The position numbers were made by a program, and so were the translations under genes. The notes beneath the pieces were generated by a model. It made no database searches, was not told the origin of the DNA, and saw only the letters and a program-made list of their open reading frames with translations. From the NCBI GenBank assembly GCA_963710135.1, contig CAVPYY010000006.1, positions 558,001-622,000 on the forward strand: 64,000 nucleotides of DNA. Reading direction: 5' to 3'. How positions within the stretch are numbered: the stretch's first letter is position 1; each line of letters starts with the position of its first letter. Shown here piece by piece: positions 17,588 through 27,091 of this stretch. This DNA comes from SG8-30 sp963710135. Its GTDB lineage: Bacteria; Pseudomonadota; Gammaproteobacteria; Steroidobacterales; Steroidobacteraceae.

Positions 17588-19057
17588 ATGCCCGAGGAAT
17601 CGCCCTCCAGCGCGGCGCCCGCCGGCGCTCCCGCCAGCATCGAGTCCGTCGGCCACGCCGGCCGGATCGTCATGATCGGTTGCGGCAGCATCGGCCAGGC
17701 AATCCTGCCGCTGCTGCGCCGCCATATCGCATTGGACGAGGATGGCCTCGTGGTGCTGTCCGCCGACGAGCGCGGGCGCGGCATTGCGGTATCGAGTGGC
17801 GCCCGTTTCGTGCATTGCCACCTGAAACCGGCAACCTTCGCGCGCCAGCTCAGGCAATACGTCGAGCCCGGGGACCTCGTGCTCAACCTGTCGGTCGACG
17901 TCTCGAGCCTGGATCTCGTCGAATGGTGCGCGGAGTACGGCGCGCTGTATGTCGACACCTCCATCGAACCCTGGCCCGGCGTGTTCGACAACCCGATGCT
18001 GTCGCTGCGTGAGCGCACCAACTTCCTGGCGCGCGAACGGGTCGTCAAGCTTGGCCGCCGGCTCGGCCCGGGTTCACCGACCGCGATCGTCGACCACGGC
18101 GCGAACCCCGGGCTGGTGTCCCACTTCGTCAAGCGGGCGATGCTGGACCTCGGCGAGGCGCTCCTGGACGGTCGCCGGCAACCAATACCGGCCGCGGACT
18201 GGGCGCGCCTGGCGCGCGACCTCGGCGTGAGCCTGATCCAGATCTCCGAGCGCGACACCCAGGCTTCGGCCCGGCCCAAGCGCCCGGGCGAGTTCGTCAA
18301 CACCTGGTCCATCGACGGCTTCGTCGACGAGCTGATGCAGCCCGCGGAGCTGTCGCTCGGCACGGCCGAGCCCGGCAAACCGGCCGGTTCGAACTGGCAC
18401 CGTGAAGGGTCGGGCTCGATCTACCTGAAGCGTCCCGGCGGTGGTACCTACGCCCGCAGCTGGCTGCCTTCGCTGGGCGGCTTCCAGGGACTCCTGATGA
18501 GCCACGACGAGGTGTTCTCCATCGGCGACCACTTCTCGCTGCGCGAAGACGACGAACTGGTCTACCGGCCGACGGTGATGTTCGTCTATCACCCCTGCGA
18601 CGATGCCATGCTGTCGGCGCTGGAGCTGGAGGGCCGCGGCTGGCAGATGCAGCCCGAGCGGCGCGTGCTGACGCGCGAGATCGTCAGCGGCATGGACGAA
18701 CTGGGCGTGCTCATCGCCGGCCATGCGCGCAATGCCTACTGGTTCGGCTCGCAGCTGACCATCGAGGAGGCGCGCCGCCACGTGCCCCACGCCAATGCGA
18801 CCAGCCTGCAGGTGGCGGCCGGCGCGCTGGCCGCCTGCGTCTACGCGCTGCGCCACCCGGCGCTCGGCGTCCGCGAAGCCGACGACCTGGACTTCGCCGA
18901 ATGCCTGGCCATCGCCCGCCCCTACCTCGGCCCGGTGGTCGGCGAGTTCACCGACTGGACCCCGCTGCAGGGCCGTGGGGTGCTGTTCGACGAGGACCTC
19001 GACGTGGACCATCCCTGGCAGTTGCGCAACGTACGCGCCCGGCAGTGGCGGGCCTGA
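17588..19057 (+). CDS. hss: Homospermidine synthase
   Basis: Makes sym-homospermidine from putrescine using NAD+ as a prosthetic group; cytoplasmic. The 489-residue protein is of the saccharopine-dehydrogenase-like fold: a Rossmann segment RIVMIGCGSIGQAILPLL near residue 27, then VDTSIEPWPG, IVDHGANPGLVSHFVKRA, NTWSIDGFVDE and TPLQGRG, all characteristic of bacterial Hss. The length is close to the usual 470-480. It is a single gene with its own upstream region of about 120 bases and converges on the lipoprotein gene at 19110. Confidence 0.93.
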   Translation: MPEESPSSAAPAGAPASIESVGHAGRIVMIGCGSIGQAILPLLRRHIALDEDGLVVLSADERGRGIAVSSGARFVHCHLKPATFARQLRQYVEPGDLVLNLSVDVSSLDLVEWCAEYGALYVDTSIEPWPGVFDNPMLSLRERTNFLARERVVKLGRRLGPGSPTAIVDHGANPGLVSHFVKRAMLDLGEALLDGRRQPIPAADWARLARDLGVSLIQISERDTQASARPKRPGEFVNTWSIDGFVDELMQPAELSLGTAEPGKPAGSNWHREGSGSIYLKRPGGGTYARSWLPSLGGFQGLLMSHDEVFSIGDHFSLREDDELVYRPTVMFVYHPCDDAMLSALELEGRGWQMQPERRVLTREIVSGMDELGVLIAGHARNAYWFGSQLTIEEARRHVPHANATSLQVAAGALAACVYALRHPALGVREADDLDFAECLAIARPYLGPVVGEFTDWTPLQGRGVLFDEDLDVDHPWQLRNVRARQWRA

Positions 19058-19109
19058 CTGCATTCCTCGGGCGCAGCGGCGCTCCGATCATGAGCTGGTG
19101 CTTACCAGC

Positions 19110-19721
19110 TCACTGCCTGCGGGCCGCGAACCCGGTGGCCTCCAGCAGGCTCGAGAGCGCCGCGGGCGACACCCGCCAGGGAGCGTAAACGAGAGCGCGG
19201 CCGTCATCGCGCAGCACCGTGACCGTATCGGGTGGATGCGCCGCCAGCCGCGCGAGCTGGTCGGTGGTGAGCGCGAACCAGGCGTCCTCGAACGCCGGCT
19301 GCGGTGCGGCGAAGATCGGCTCGTCGGAGCCGACCGCTCCGCGCCCGCCGGGCACGGCGCGCAGCTCGAGCGAGTCCTCGGCCCAGTCGAAGCGCACCAC
19401 CGTTGGGACCAGAGGCGGCTGCGCGGCCGGCAGCACGCTGCGATCGATGGTGCTCCAGGCGACCACGCCGAGCCAGTAGGCGCGCTGGCCAGTGCGGTTG
19501 GTCTCCACCACGCCGACATTGAGATAGTCGCGCGAGTGGGCCGCGAGCGCCGGCACGTCGCGGGCGTAGACCCAGGGCTCGGCCATCATGGTCGTCAACA
19601 CCGCCGTGCGCGGATCCAGCCGCTCCACGGGCCACAGCTCGCGCTCGGCGGTGCAGCCGCCTGCCAGTAGCAGGCAGCCCAGCATGATCGCGCAACGCGC
19701 GCCGGATTCAGAAGCCCACAC
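19110..19721 (-). CDS. Small lipoprotein at the end of the cytochrome operon
   Basis: Not recognised. The 203-residue precursor has a lipoprotein signal with lipobox LAGGC (MLGCLLLAGGCTAERELWP). The mature part is mixed alpha/beta with no known motif; it ends in VSPAALSSLLEATGFAARRQ. The start at 19721 overlaps the end of the beta-barrel gene by 14 bases, so the two are translated together. As the last gene of the operon it could be an assembly partner for the beta-barrel or outer-surface cytochrome, which is inference. Confidence 0.72.
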   Translation of the reverse strand: MWASESGARCAIMLGCLLLAGGCTAERELWPVERLDPRTAVLTTMMAEPWVYARDVPALAAHSRDYLNVGVVETNRTGQRAYWLGVVAWSTIDRSVLPAAQPPLVPTVVRFDWAEDSLELRAVPGGRGAVGSDEPIFAAPQPAFEDAWFALTTDQLARLAAHPPDTVTVLRDDGRALVYAPWRVSPAALSSLLEATGFAARRQ

Positions 19722-21885
19722 GGTATCCCAGGCTGAACCAGTATCGATCGGTTTTCTCGGTGTCTATCGGGCGGTCGCGCGAAGAAAACTCGCCACCAGC
19801 CTCGAACTCGATTGTAGTGCGTTTCCAGTTCCAGTCGAGCCTGAGCGAGGGACTCGCAAGCCACTGCGACGAGCCGTCGGTGGAGAAGTCGCGCTGGTCG
19901 AAGCGCAGTCGCGGCGAAATCCGAAAGCCATTCCACAACGGGAAGCGCGAACTCGCCGACAGCGAAGTGGTGGTGGTCGTATTGCCCTGGTAGCGGCGCA
20001 ATCCGAAGATCGACGCATCGCCGGCGCGGAACAGGCTGTTGCCGATCAACTGGGCGCCGAGGCTGTACTCCATGCCTGTCCCGGGCAGCTCGGGCACACC
20101 CCCCGAGGCGGGCATCGTGGAGAGCTGCGTGCCGGTCACGTCGATGCTCCACTGGAACCGCTCGCCCAGCGGATGCGACACGCCGAGCGACACGGTGTCG
20201 GCCTCGGCGGTGCGGTCGGCGGCCAGCGCACGGACCTCGGCCTCGCCAAACAGCGCGACGAGTTCGTCGATGGTACGCACCATTTGCCCGGCCAGCGCGT
20301 TGCGCGTGGTCAGGAAGGGACTCTTGCGATGCTCGAGCGTGCCGGTGACGGTCCAGCGATCGGGCAGCTGGAAGGTGCCGAGCAGCAGCGCCATGTTGAG
20401 CGCGCTGTAGCCGGTGTCGTAGTCGAGCAGGCCGACCACCGTGCGCCCGGGCGTATACCAGCGGACCTCGCCGCCCACCGCCTGGCGATCACCGATGCCG
20501 CTGTAGGTCTGGTTGATGACGAACGGGCTGATCTCGAGGCCGTCGACCCAGCCGCTCCAGTTGGCGCTCAGGCTGACGAACTGCCGGTCAGTGGAGAACG
20601 ACTCGCGGGTCGACTCGACCGGGTAACCGGTCATCAGGTTGAGCTTGAGCCCAGGCCGGGCGCTCCAGGCGAGGTGTAGGCCGTCGAAAGTGCCCAGCAC
20701 CCCACCGGTGTGCTTGGACTGGCGCCCCAGGCGCGCGCTCACGCCCCAGTCACGATCGGCCAGTTCCGCGTAGGCGATGCTCACGCGCGACTGGTCGCCG
20801 GGACCGTCCGGCAGCAGGTCGTACATGTACCCGGCATTGATGCGGGCCTGCACGTCGAAGCGTTCGCCGCGACCGCGCACGGAATAGTCGCCGTTGGTCG
20901 ACACCATCGACTGGCTGAGGAAGTCGGTCGAGAAGTCGGACGTCTGGAAGGAGGTCGAGTCCCGCCGGTATTCCTGCGAGAGACCGCCAAACGTGGTCCA
21001 GTCCATGGTGCTGTCGCGCGAGGTGGCCGCGACCTGCTGGCGGGAATCCAGCGTGGTCAGCGCCGCCAGGCGCTGCGTAACGCGACCGGCAGCCGCGCCT
21101 TCCGGATAACGACGCAGGTACTCCTCGTACTCGGCCTTGGCATGCGCCAGCTGGCCGCTCCGCTCACGCGCCAGGCCGAGCAGCTCCTGCGACTCGGCAC
21201 GGTGCGCATGCTCGGGATACTCGATCATACGCGTCAGGTAGCGGATGGCCGCCGGATAGTCGGCCTTGTCGAAGGCCTCTTTCGCCTGCACCCACTGCTG
21301 CTCGAGCACGGCCTCCGATGGAAGGGCTCGCGTCGGTGCCAGCGACGGTGCGGGCGCCGGCGCAACGACGCCCGGCTGCGGCGTGCGGACCACGCCCGGC
21401 CGCGTCACCACGGCTGCGGCGGCTCCACCCGGGGCAGAGCCTTCTCCGCCTGCCACGGCGATCTCGATGCCCGTGAAGTCCGGCAGCGGCCGGACCGACA
21501 CGTCGACCACTGCGTTGAACGACAGGGTGAGCACGAGTGCCGAGCCCGCTGATTCGAGGCGCAGGTCACCGAGCCTGGCCGCGTTGCCCGCGGGTGCTCG
21601 CAGGCCAGTGCCTGCCGGATCCACCGGCCCGCAGCCGGGCAGCGGTGTGAGGCTGATGCGCAATTCGGTAATCGACTTGGACGGGAAGTGGCTGGTGTAG
21701 CGCAACTGGCAACCGAAGCGCACCAGCACGCGCGAGCCGCTGCCGACCGGTATCACGTCCACCTGATCGAGGATACGACTGCTGAACTCGGCGTCGTCCG
21801 CAGTCGCAGGCGTCGCGGCGAACAGCAGGACGGCAGTCATCAGCGCGGCCGCGAGGGCCCCTGGGAACCTGGCCATCCCGGACAT
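19708..21885 (-). CDS. TPR-containing outer-membrane beta-barrel protein, candidate porin of a cytochrome conduit
   Basis: A 725-residue exported protein (signal peptide MARFPGALAAALMTAVLLFA, cleavage near TATADD). Residues about 30-160 form a beta domain with two Cys (FGCQLRY, LPGCGPV). An Ala/Pro linker follows (PQPGVVAPAPAPSLAPTRAL). Then there are two TPR-like units (WVQAKEAFDKADYPAAIRYL and AKAEYEEYLRRYPEGAAAGR). The C-terminal 430 residues are alternating amphipathic strands and end with an aromatic (YWFSLGYRVGF), as outer-membrane barrels do. The first 21 codons of the longer frame overlap the cytochrome gene, so the ATG at 21885 is preferred. Lying directly after two multiheme cytochromes, it is the best candidate for an MtrB-like sheath, but it lacks the N-terminal CXXC of MtrB. 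Confidence 0.75.
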   Translation of the reverse strand: MSGMARFPGALAAALMTAVLLFAATPATADDAEFSSRILDQVDVIPVGSGSRVLVRFGCQLRYTSHFPSKSITELRISLTPLPGCGPVDPAGTGLRAPAGNAARLGDLRLESAGSALVLTLSFNAVVDVSVRPLPDFTGIEIAVAGGEGSAPGGAAAAVVTRPGVVRTPQPGVVAPAPAPSLAPTRALPSEAVLEQQWVQAKEAFDKADYPAAIRYLTRMIEYPEHAHRAESQELLGLARERSGQLAHAKAEYEEYLRRYPEGAAAGRVTQRLAALTTLDSRQQVAATSRDSTMDWTTFGGLSQEYRRDSTSFQTSDFSTDFLSQSMVSTNGDYSVRGRGERFDVQARINAGYMYDLLPDGPGDQSRVSIAYAELADRDWGVSARLGRQSKHTGGVLGTFDGLHLAWSARPGLKLNLMTGYPVESTRESFSTDRQFVSLSANWSGWVDGLEISPFVINQTYSGIGDRQAVGGEVRWYTPGRTVVGLLDYDTGYSALNMALLLGTFQLPDRWTVTGTLEHRKSPFLTTRNALAGQMVRTIDELVALFGEAEVRALAADRTAEADTVSLGVSHPLGERFQWSIDVTGTQLSTMPASGGVPELPGTGMEYSLGAQLIGNSLFRAGDASIFGLRRYQGNTTTTTSLSASSRFPLWNGFRISPRLRFDQRDFSTDGSSQWLASPSLRLDWNWKRTTIEFEAGGEFSSRDRPIDTEKTDRYWFSLGYRVGF

Positions 21886-21917
21886 GGCTCGGCCTGGCAA
21901 GTACGACAGGCTGCCCA

Positions 21918-24690
21918 TCAGAACGAGCTGTCCCCGACCCGGTGGCAACCGCTGTTGCCGCAGTTCAGGTCGTTCTGCAGGCCGCGGTGCTGGTCGACGC
22001 TGGGCCGGTAGTCGTTCGCATGACAGCCCGCGCAGGTCGGCCGGTACTGCGGCGAGGTCCAGGTGGCGGCGTCACGGTTTGCGTGACAGCTGAGGCACGT
22101 CGCCCGACGGTGAGTACCCGGATACTCCGCGGACATGTGGCTGTGGGTGACCGGCGTCCAGGCGTTGGTGTTGTGGCACTCGTCGCACTCGAGGGTTGTC
22201 ACCCAGTGATTGCCAGGCTTGCCTGTCGCCGACGTGCCGTTGTGGCACTGCGAACAGGTGTTCGGCGCGACGTTGGCATGGTCGAACTGCGCCGGCAGCC
22301 AGGCCACCGTCGAATGGCAAGCGTCGCAACTTCCGGTGGTGGCGATGTGCTGCGGATGCTTGCCGGTAGCCTGCACGCCGTTGTGGCATTGCGCGCAGGT
22401 GCCCGGCACCACGCCGGTGTGATCCCAGCGAGCCGGCGTCCAGGCCGTGGTCACGTGGCAGGAGTCGCAGTCCAGGTTCGTGGTCAGATGGGTTGGCGAC
22501 TTGCCGGTGGCGACGGTGCCGTTGTGGCAGCTGGCACAGGTGCCGAGCACCTCGGCATGGTCCACGCGCAAGGCCGGCGTCCAGGTATTGGTCGTGTGGC
22601 ACGCCTCGCAGTTGTTGCTCGAGAGAATGTGCTGCGGGTTCTTGCCCTCGGCGCGCACGCCGTCGTGGCAGGAGCGGCAGTTGTTCACGATCCCAGCATG
22701 GCTGAAGTTCGCTGGCGTCCAGGCGGTCGTGGCATGGCAGGTATCGCATTCCTGCGTGGTCGGGATGTGCTGCGGGTTCTTGCCCGTCGCCGTGGTGCCG
22801 TTGTGACACGCGCCGCAGCTGCCCTGCACCTCGGCGTGATCGACGCGGATCACCGGCGTCCAGACCGTCGTGTTGTGGCAAGCCTCGCAGGTGTTGCTGG
22901 TCGTGATGTGCTGCGGGTTCTTGCCGGTCGCCGTCGTGCCGTTATGGCAGGAGAAGCAGTTGGTGGTGTTGTTGGCGTGGTCGAACGTCGCCGGCACCCA
23001 TGCGGTCGTGCCGTGACAGGCGCTGCACTCGAGCGTCGTCGGGATGTGATCCGGCGTCTTGCCCGTCGCGTTCGTGCCGTTGTGGCAGGACGCGCAGCTG
23101 CCCAGCACCTCGTTGTGGTCGACACGGGTCACCGGCGTCCAGCTCGTGGTCGTATGGCAGGCCTCGCAGACCGCGGTAGTCCGCACGTGCTGCGGGTTCT
23201 TGCCTTCGGCCCGCACACCGTCGTGGCAGGACGCGCAGTTGTCGACGATGCCGCTATGGCTGAAGTTGGCTGGCGTCCAGGCCGTGGTGGCGTGGCAGGT
23301 ATCGCACTCCTGCGTGGTGGGTATGTGCTGCGGATTCTTGCCGGTCGCCGTGCGTGCCGTTGTGGCAGCCCGAGCAGCTGCCCAGCACTTCGGCATGATC
23401 GACGCGGATCACCGGCGTCCACACCGTCGTGTTGTGGCAGGTCTCGCAGGTGTTGCTGGTCGTAATGTGCTGCGGGTTCTTGCCGGTCGCCGTCGTACCG
23501 TTATGGCAGGAGAAGCAGTTGGTGGTGTTGTTCACATGGTCGAAAGTCGCCGGCACCCACGCGGTCGTGCCGTGGCAGGCATTGCATTCCAGGGTCGTCG
23601 GAACGTGGTCGGGCGCCTTGCCGGTCGCGTCCGTGCCGTTGTGGCAGGACGCGCAGCTGCCCAGCACCTCGTTGTGGTCGACGCGGGTCACCGGCGTCCA
23701 GGTCGAAGTGGTGTGGCAAGCCTCGCAGACCGCGGTGGTCCGCACGTGCTGCGGGTTCTTGCCCTCGGCCCGCACGCCATCGTGGCAGGACGCGCAGTTG
23801 TCGAAGATGCCATCGTGCGTGAAGTTCGCTGGCGTCCAGGCGGTCGTGGCGTGGCAGGTATCGCACTCCTGCGTGGTCGGGATGTGCTGCGGATTCTTGC
23901 CGGTCGCCGTGGTGCCGTTGTGGCAGGCGGAACAGCTGCCCAGCACTTCGGTATGGTCGACTCGCAGCACCGGCGCCCACACCGTCGTCGTATGGCAGGT
24001 CTCGCAGCTGTTGCTGGTGGCGATGTGCTGCGGGTTCTTGCCGGTCGCCGTCGTGCCGTTATGGCAGGAGAAACAGTTGCCGACAATCCCGGCGTGATCG
24101 AAACGTGCCGGCAGCCAGGCCACGGTCGTATGACACGCATCGCAGGAGTCGGTCGTCGGCACGTGATCCGGCGTCTTGCCCGTCGCCTGCGTGCCGTTGT
24201 GGCAGGTCGCACAGGTCCCGGGCACCACATCGGCGTGGTCAAAGCCGGCGGGCAGCCAGCCCATGGTGTTGTGGCAGGTCTCGCAGTTCTGCGTGGTCAG
24301 GATGTGATCAGGCGTCTTGCCCGTCGCGTTGACGCCATTGTGGCAACTCTCGCAGCTGCCCATGACTTCGTTGTGGGTAAAGCGGCTCGCCGGCATCCAG
24401 GCATCCGGCGTGTGGCACTGGTCGCAGTTGTTGCTGCTCAGGATATGCGAAGCGGACTTGCCGCCAGCGTTGATCCGGCTGCCGGGCGCATGGCAGCCCT
24501 CGCAGGTTCGCGGTGTGCCGCGAAAGACTGCGTCGACGTGGCAGGACTCGCAGGGCACCACCTTGTGCACGCCGGTCAACTCGAAGCCGGTGGTGAAGTG
24601 GTCGAACACCGCGGCCTCTGCGCCGGGGGCCAGCAGCGCGGTCAGGCCCAGCGCGAGCGCCAGGGAGACTACCTTCAGGCTCGTTTTCAT
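21918..24690 (-). CDS. Giant multiheme c-type cytochrome, 37 CXXCH + 1 CX4CH (one extra base at 23353)
   Basis: A predicted electron-transfer protein of the periplasm or cell surface. After a signal peptide (MKTSLKVVSLALALGLTALL, cleavage after AEA) the 923-residue protein carries 37 CXXCH motifs, and near the C-terminus CGNSGCH, a CX4CH variant, giving up to 38 covalent hemes. The body is a tandem array of 44-47-residue units of the type CxxCHNGTxATGKxPxH ... CxxCHxTTxWxP ... DH, with extra His residues (QH, DH, DHAEV) placed as distal ligands. Hemes 10-17 and 18-25 are two near-identical 8-heme blocks. The frame breaks once; one inserted base at 23353 accounts for it. GAGGGAG precedes the ATG, 16 bases after the 21-heme gene. 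No lipobox is present. Confidence 0.9.
22816..23932 (-). repeat. Tandem duplication, two 558-bp copies inside the 38-heme gene
   Basis: Landmark CAGCT sequences recur at 22816, 23375 and 23933, spaced 559 and 558 bases. Each block codes for 186 residues with eight hemes. The one-base excess in the lower copy coincides with the frame break at 23353. A third, shorter and more diverged match continues below 22816 (about three hemes). Confidence 0.85.
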
Positions 24691-24706
24691 TGTTCTGCTC
24701 CCTCGC

Positions 24707-26251
24707 CTAGTTCATCGCCGCGTGACGGAACGTATTCGTCGTATGGCAGCGTCCGCAGTCGCGGCCAAAGCGCCCATCGTGGATATCGTCGCGCTGGTGG
24801 CAGGCTCCGCATTCCATCGATATCGGTGCCCGCGTGGAGTCGCGATGGCAGTCGCGGCAACCGAGTTCGGCGTGCGCCCCGTCCAGCGCAAACTTCGTCT
24901 GCCTGCCGTGATCGAACTGCCAGAAGTCCCACCCATTGGGGTTATGGCAGCTGTCGCATTGCTCGCCCAGTTCACCCTCGTGCGCATCCTTGGCGCGGTG
25001 ACAGGCGACGCACTCGACCGGCGCCTCGCGGTAAGCCCGGGTTACGTGGCATTCCTCGCAGGGAACGCCGACGTGCAGGCCGACCAGCGGGAAGCCGGCA
25101 AAGTCGTGATCGAATCGAACGTTATCGCGCCAGCCGGTCTCGTTGTGGCAGGTCTGGCAGGCCTTGCCCATCGACGTGGCATGCACATCGTCGGCGGCGT
25201 GGCAGCCGTAGCAGTCCTTGGCCATCTGCTGCTGCTTGATCACGCCGGTGTGACAGGCGTGACAGCCCAGCTCCGCGTGCGCGCCGCGCAACGCGAACTG
25301 ATTGTGCTTCTCGTGATCGTAGCGCTCGATTGGCCATTGCTGCTGGCCGTGGCAGTCGGCGCAGGCAGTACCGAAACGCCCCGAGTGGCTGTCGGCAGCG
25401 GCATGACAGCCGCTGCACTGTTTGGGCAGCTCCGCCTTGAGGTCACCGCCCCGATGGCAGGTATCGCAGGCGAGCGTGGAGTGCTTGCCTTCCAACGCAT
25501 AGCCGGTCGCCTTGAAATGATCGAATTTCGACTGCTTCCAGTCGGCCGTACCATGACAGGCTGAGCAATCCGCCCCGCGACTGCCGCGGTGCACATCGTC
25601 GGACGCGTGGCAGTCGATGCAGCGCAGCGGCGCGCCCTTGAACGAGGCGTCGCGATGACAGGCGCCGCACGCCACCTTGGCGTGGGCATTGGTGAGCGGA
25701 AAGCGGGTCTTGGAGTGATCGAACTTGGTCTGCCGGAAGCCGGTTGTCTCGTGGCACTGGGCACAGTCCTTGCCCAGCTTGCCGCGGTGCGAGTCGTCTT
25801 TCTCATGACAGTCGAAGCACTGCTGTGGTGCCTCGCTGAACTTCTTGCCCGATTCGTGGCAGCTGTCGCAGCTGGCTGCTACGTGGGCGCCCGTCAGTTC
25901 GAAGTCAGTGCGCCGGTGATCAAAGGAGCCCTTGTCCAGGTGCACGATGTCCGCGCCGCGCCCTTGATGCTCGCTGTGGCAGGCGTTGCATTGGGCGCGC
26001 TGGGCCCGCTTGCCGTGAAAGCCGGTCTTGCCCTTGACGTCGGCCGCCACGTCCTCGTGGCAGTCCAGGCACAGCTGGCGCTGCCGGCTCTTGTCGGCGC
26101 GGTCGTGGCACTCGGTGCAATCGGACTCGAACTCGGCGTGCGCGGACGTCAGCTCGCCCGGCATCAGCAGCTTTTCGAGCGGGTTGGCCTGAACGCTGAC
26201 TGCTGCAAACGCGGATAACATGATGGCGATCCAGGCTCCTGTCCGCTTCAC
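24707..26251 (-). CDS. 21-heme c-type cytochrome
   Basis: A predicted periplasmic electron carrier. The 514-residue precursor has a signal peptide (MKRTGAWIAIMLSAFAAVSV, cleavage near QAN) and 21 CXXCH motifs spread evenly over the mature protein. The repeat is about 55 residues with two to three hemes: (F)DH...TxFPLxxAHxxxxCxxCH...CxxCHxxDDxHxGxxGxxCxxCH. Conserved His in FDH, AH and DxH patterns are suited as distal ligands, giving bis-His c3-like hemes. The last residues (CGRCHTTNTFRHAAMN) leave no room for a substrate domain. It overlaps nothing: 16 bases to the 38-heme gene and 9 to the cytochrome b-like gene. Likely role: carrying electrons from the inner-membrane module across the periplasm. 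Confidence 0.9.
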   Translation of the reverse strand: MKRTGAWIAIMLSAFAAVSVQANPLEKLLMPGELTSAHAEFESDCTECHDRADKSRQRQLCLDCHEDVAADVKGKTGFHGKRAQRAQCNACHSEHQGRGADIVHLDKGSFDHRRTDFELTGAHVAASCDSCHESGKKFSEAPQQCFDCHEKDDSHRGKLGKDCAQCHETTGFRQTKFDHSKTRFPLTNAHAKVACGACHRDASFKGAPLRCIDCHASDDVHRGSRGADCSACHGTADWKQSKFDHFKATGYALEGKHSTLACDTCHRGGDLKAELPKQCSGCHAAADSHSGRFGTACADCHGQQQWPIERYDHEKHNQFALRGAHAELGCHACHTGVIKQQQMAKDCYGCHAADDVHATSMGKACQTCHNETGWRDNVRFDHDFAGFPLVGLHVGVPCEECHVTRAYREAPVECVACHRAKDAHEGELGEQCDSCHNPNGWDFWQFDHGRQTKFALDGAHAELGCRDCHRDSTRAPISMECGACHQRDDIHDGRFGRDCGRCHTTNTFRHAAMN

Positions 26252-26260
26252 GCAGCCCTC

Positions 26261-27091
26261 TCAGTACACGTGCACTGCGAACACGTGGACGATGCCGACC
26301 ACCACCAGCATGATGAACAGGGGCAGGTGCAGGATGTGCCAGGCTGCGAACAGCTTTTCCGAGGCCTCGAACTCCGCTACGCGACGCGCCGCGACCAGCC
26401 TCGAGTTGACGTAGTTGCGGGTGGCCTGCACCAGCCTCTTGCGCTGTTGCTGGATGACCGGATTGCGCGCAGCCGCCATCCCGACTGCATTCCTGATGAG
26501 TCGTCGCATGCGGCGTGCCTCGCGATGCTGGCGCCAGGCGGCGACGAACGGCCGCACGACCAGGTTGGTCCGCGCGCCGATGCGCGCCTCAGCCAGCTCG
26601 AGCTGGTCGATGACACCGGGCAACACGCGCAGCGCGCCATTCTGCTCGCGCAGCCGGTCGGCATCCTTGGCAAGCTCCTTGAGGTTGGCGCGCCTGCCGT
26701 AGAGCCCGTGGTGGATGCGCGCGTACAGGTAGCGCCCGACGAGCCCGCTGCCTGCGACGGTGAGCATGCAAGCGAGGGCAACGTTGCTGTTGGTGGCGCC
26801 GAGGCTGAAGTTGGAGTGGTAAAGGATCGCCAGCGGCCCGACCACGCCAAGCACCATGTGCACCTTGAACCAGCCGCGGATGCTGCCGAGGAACGCCAGC
26901 GACGGCTTGCGCTTGCGCATCGGATAGATCAGCAGCGCCAGCATGAGCGACCCGCCGATGATGCCCAGCGCATATCCCAAGCCGTCCTGCGGCGTCAGGT
27001 ACTTCTCTGTGGGCAGGACGAATCCGGCGATGATCGCGATCAGGGTGAGCACGAGCCAGAAGGCCGCGCTGCTGCGGCGCCGCGCCGGCAT
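26261..27091 (-). CDS. Cytochrome b-like inner-membrane protein with central helical domain
   Basis: The 276-residue protein has hydrophobic helices at about 11-26, 38-58, 74-95 and 104-122, a polar helical domain at about 125-245 rich in Arg and Leu, and a last helix at about 252-276. His 78 and 92 (in helix 3) and His 252, 255, 269 and 274 (last helix) are placed like b-heme ligands, so a quinone- or heme-linked electron-transfer role is likely. I do not recognise a named family. The start is uncertain. No Shine-Dalgarno sequence precedes the ATG at 27091. An ATG at 27258 overlaps the stop of the TPR gene (TGATG) and opens 55 Ala/Pro-rich codons in another frame; reaching 27091 from it would need one missing base. 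Confidence 0.7.
   Translation of the reverse strand: MPARRRSSAAFWLVLTLIAIIAGFVLPTEKYLTPQDGLGYALGIIGGSLMLALLIYPMRKRKPSLAFLGSIRGWFKVHMVLGVVGPLAILYHSNFSLGATNSNVALACMLTVAGSGLVGRYLYARIHHGLYGRRANLKELAKDADRLREQNGALRVLPGVIDQLELAEARIGARTNLVVRPFVAAWRQHREARRMRRLIRNAVGMAAARNPVIQQQRKRLVQATRNYVNSRLVAARRVAEFEASEKLFAAWHILHLPLFIMLVVVGIVHVFAVHVY

Noticed and set aside
21918..24690. Regularly spaced repeats resembling a CRISPR array
   Set aside because: The repeats are in-frame heme-binding units of about 44-47 codons with conserved Cys and His; there are no short identical repeats with unique spacers and no cas genes.
21942..25564. Several long plus-strand open frames (about 400-730 codons) opposite the cytochrome genes
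   Set aside because: They are mirror frames of the repetitive heme coding sequence: they repeat with the same 558-bp period, lack Shine-Dalgarno sequences and signal peptides, and the minus strand carries dozens of CXXCH motifs.
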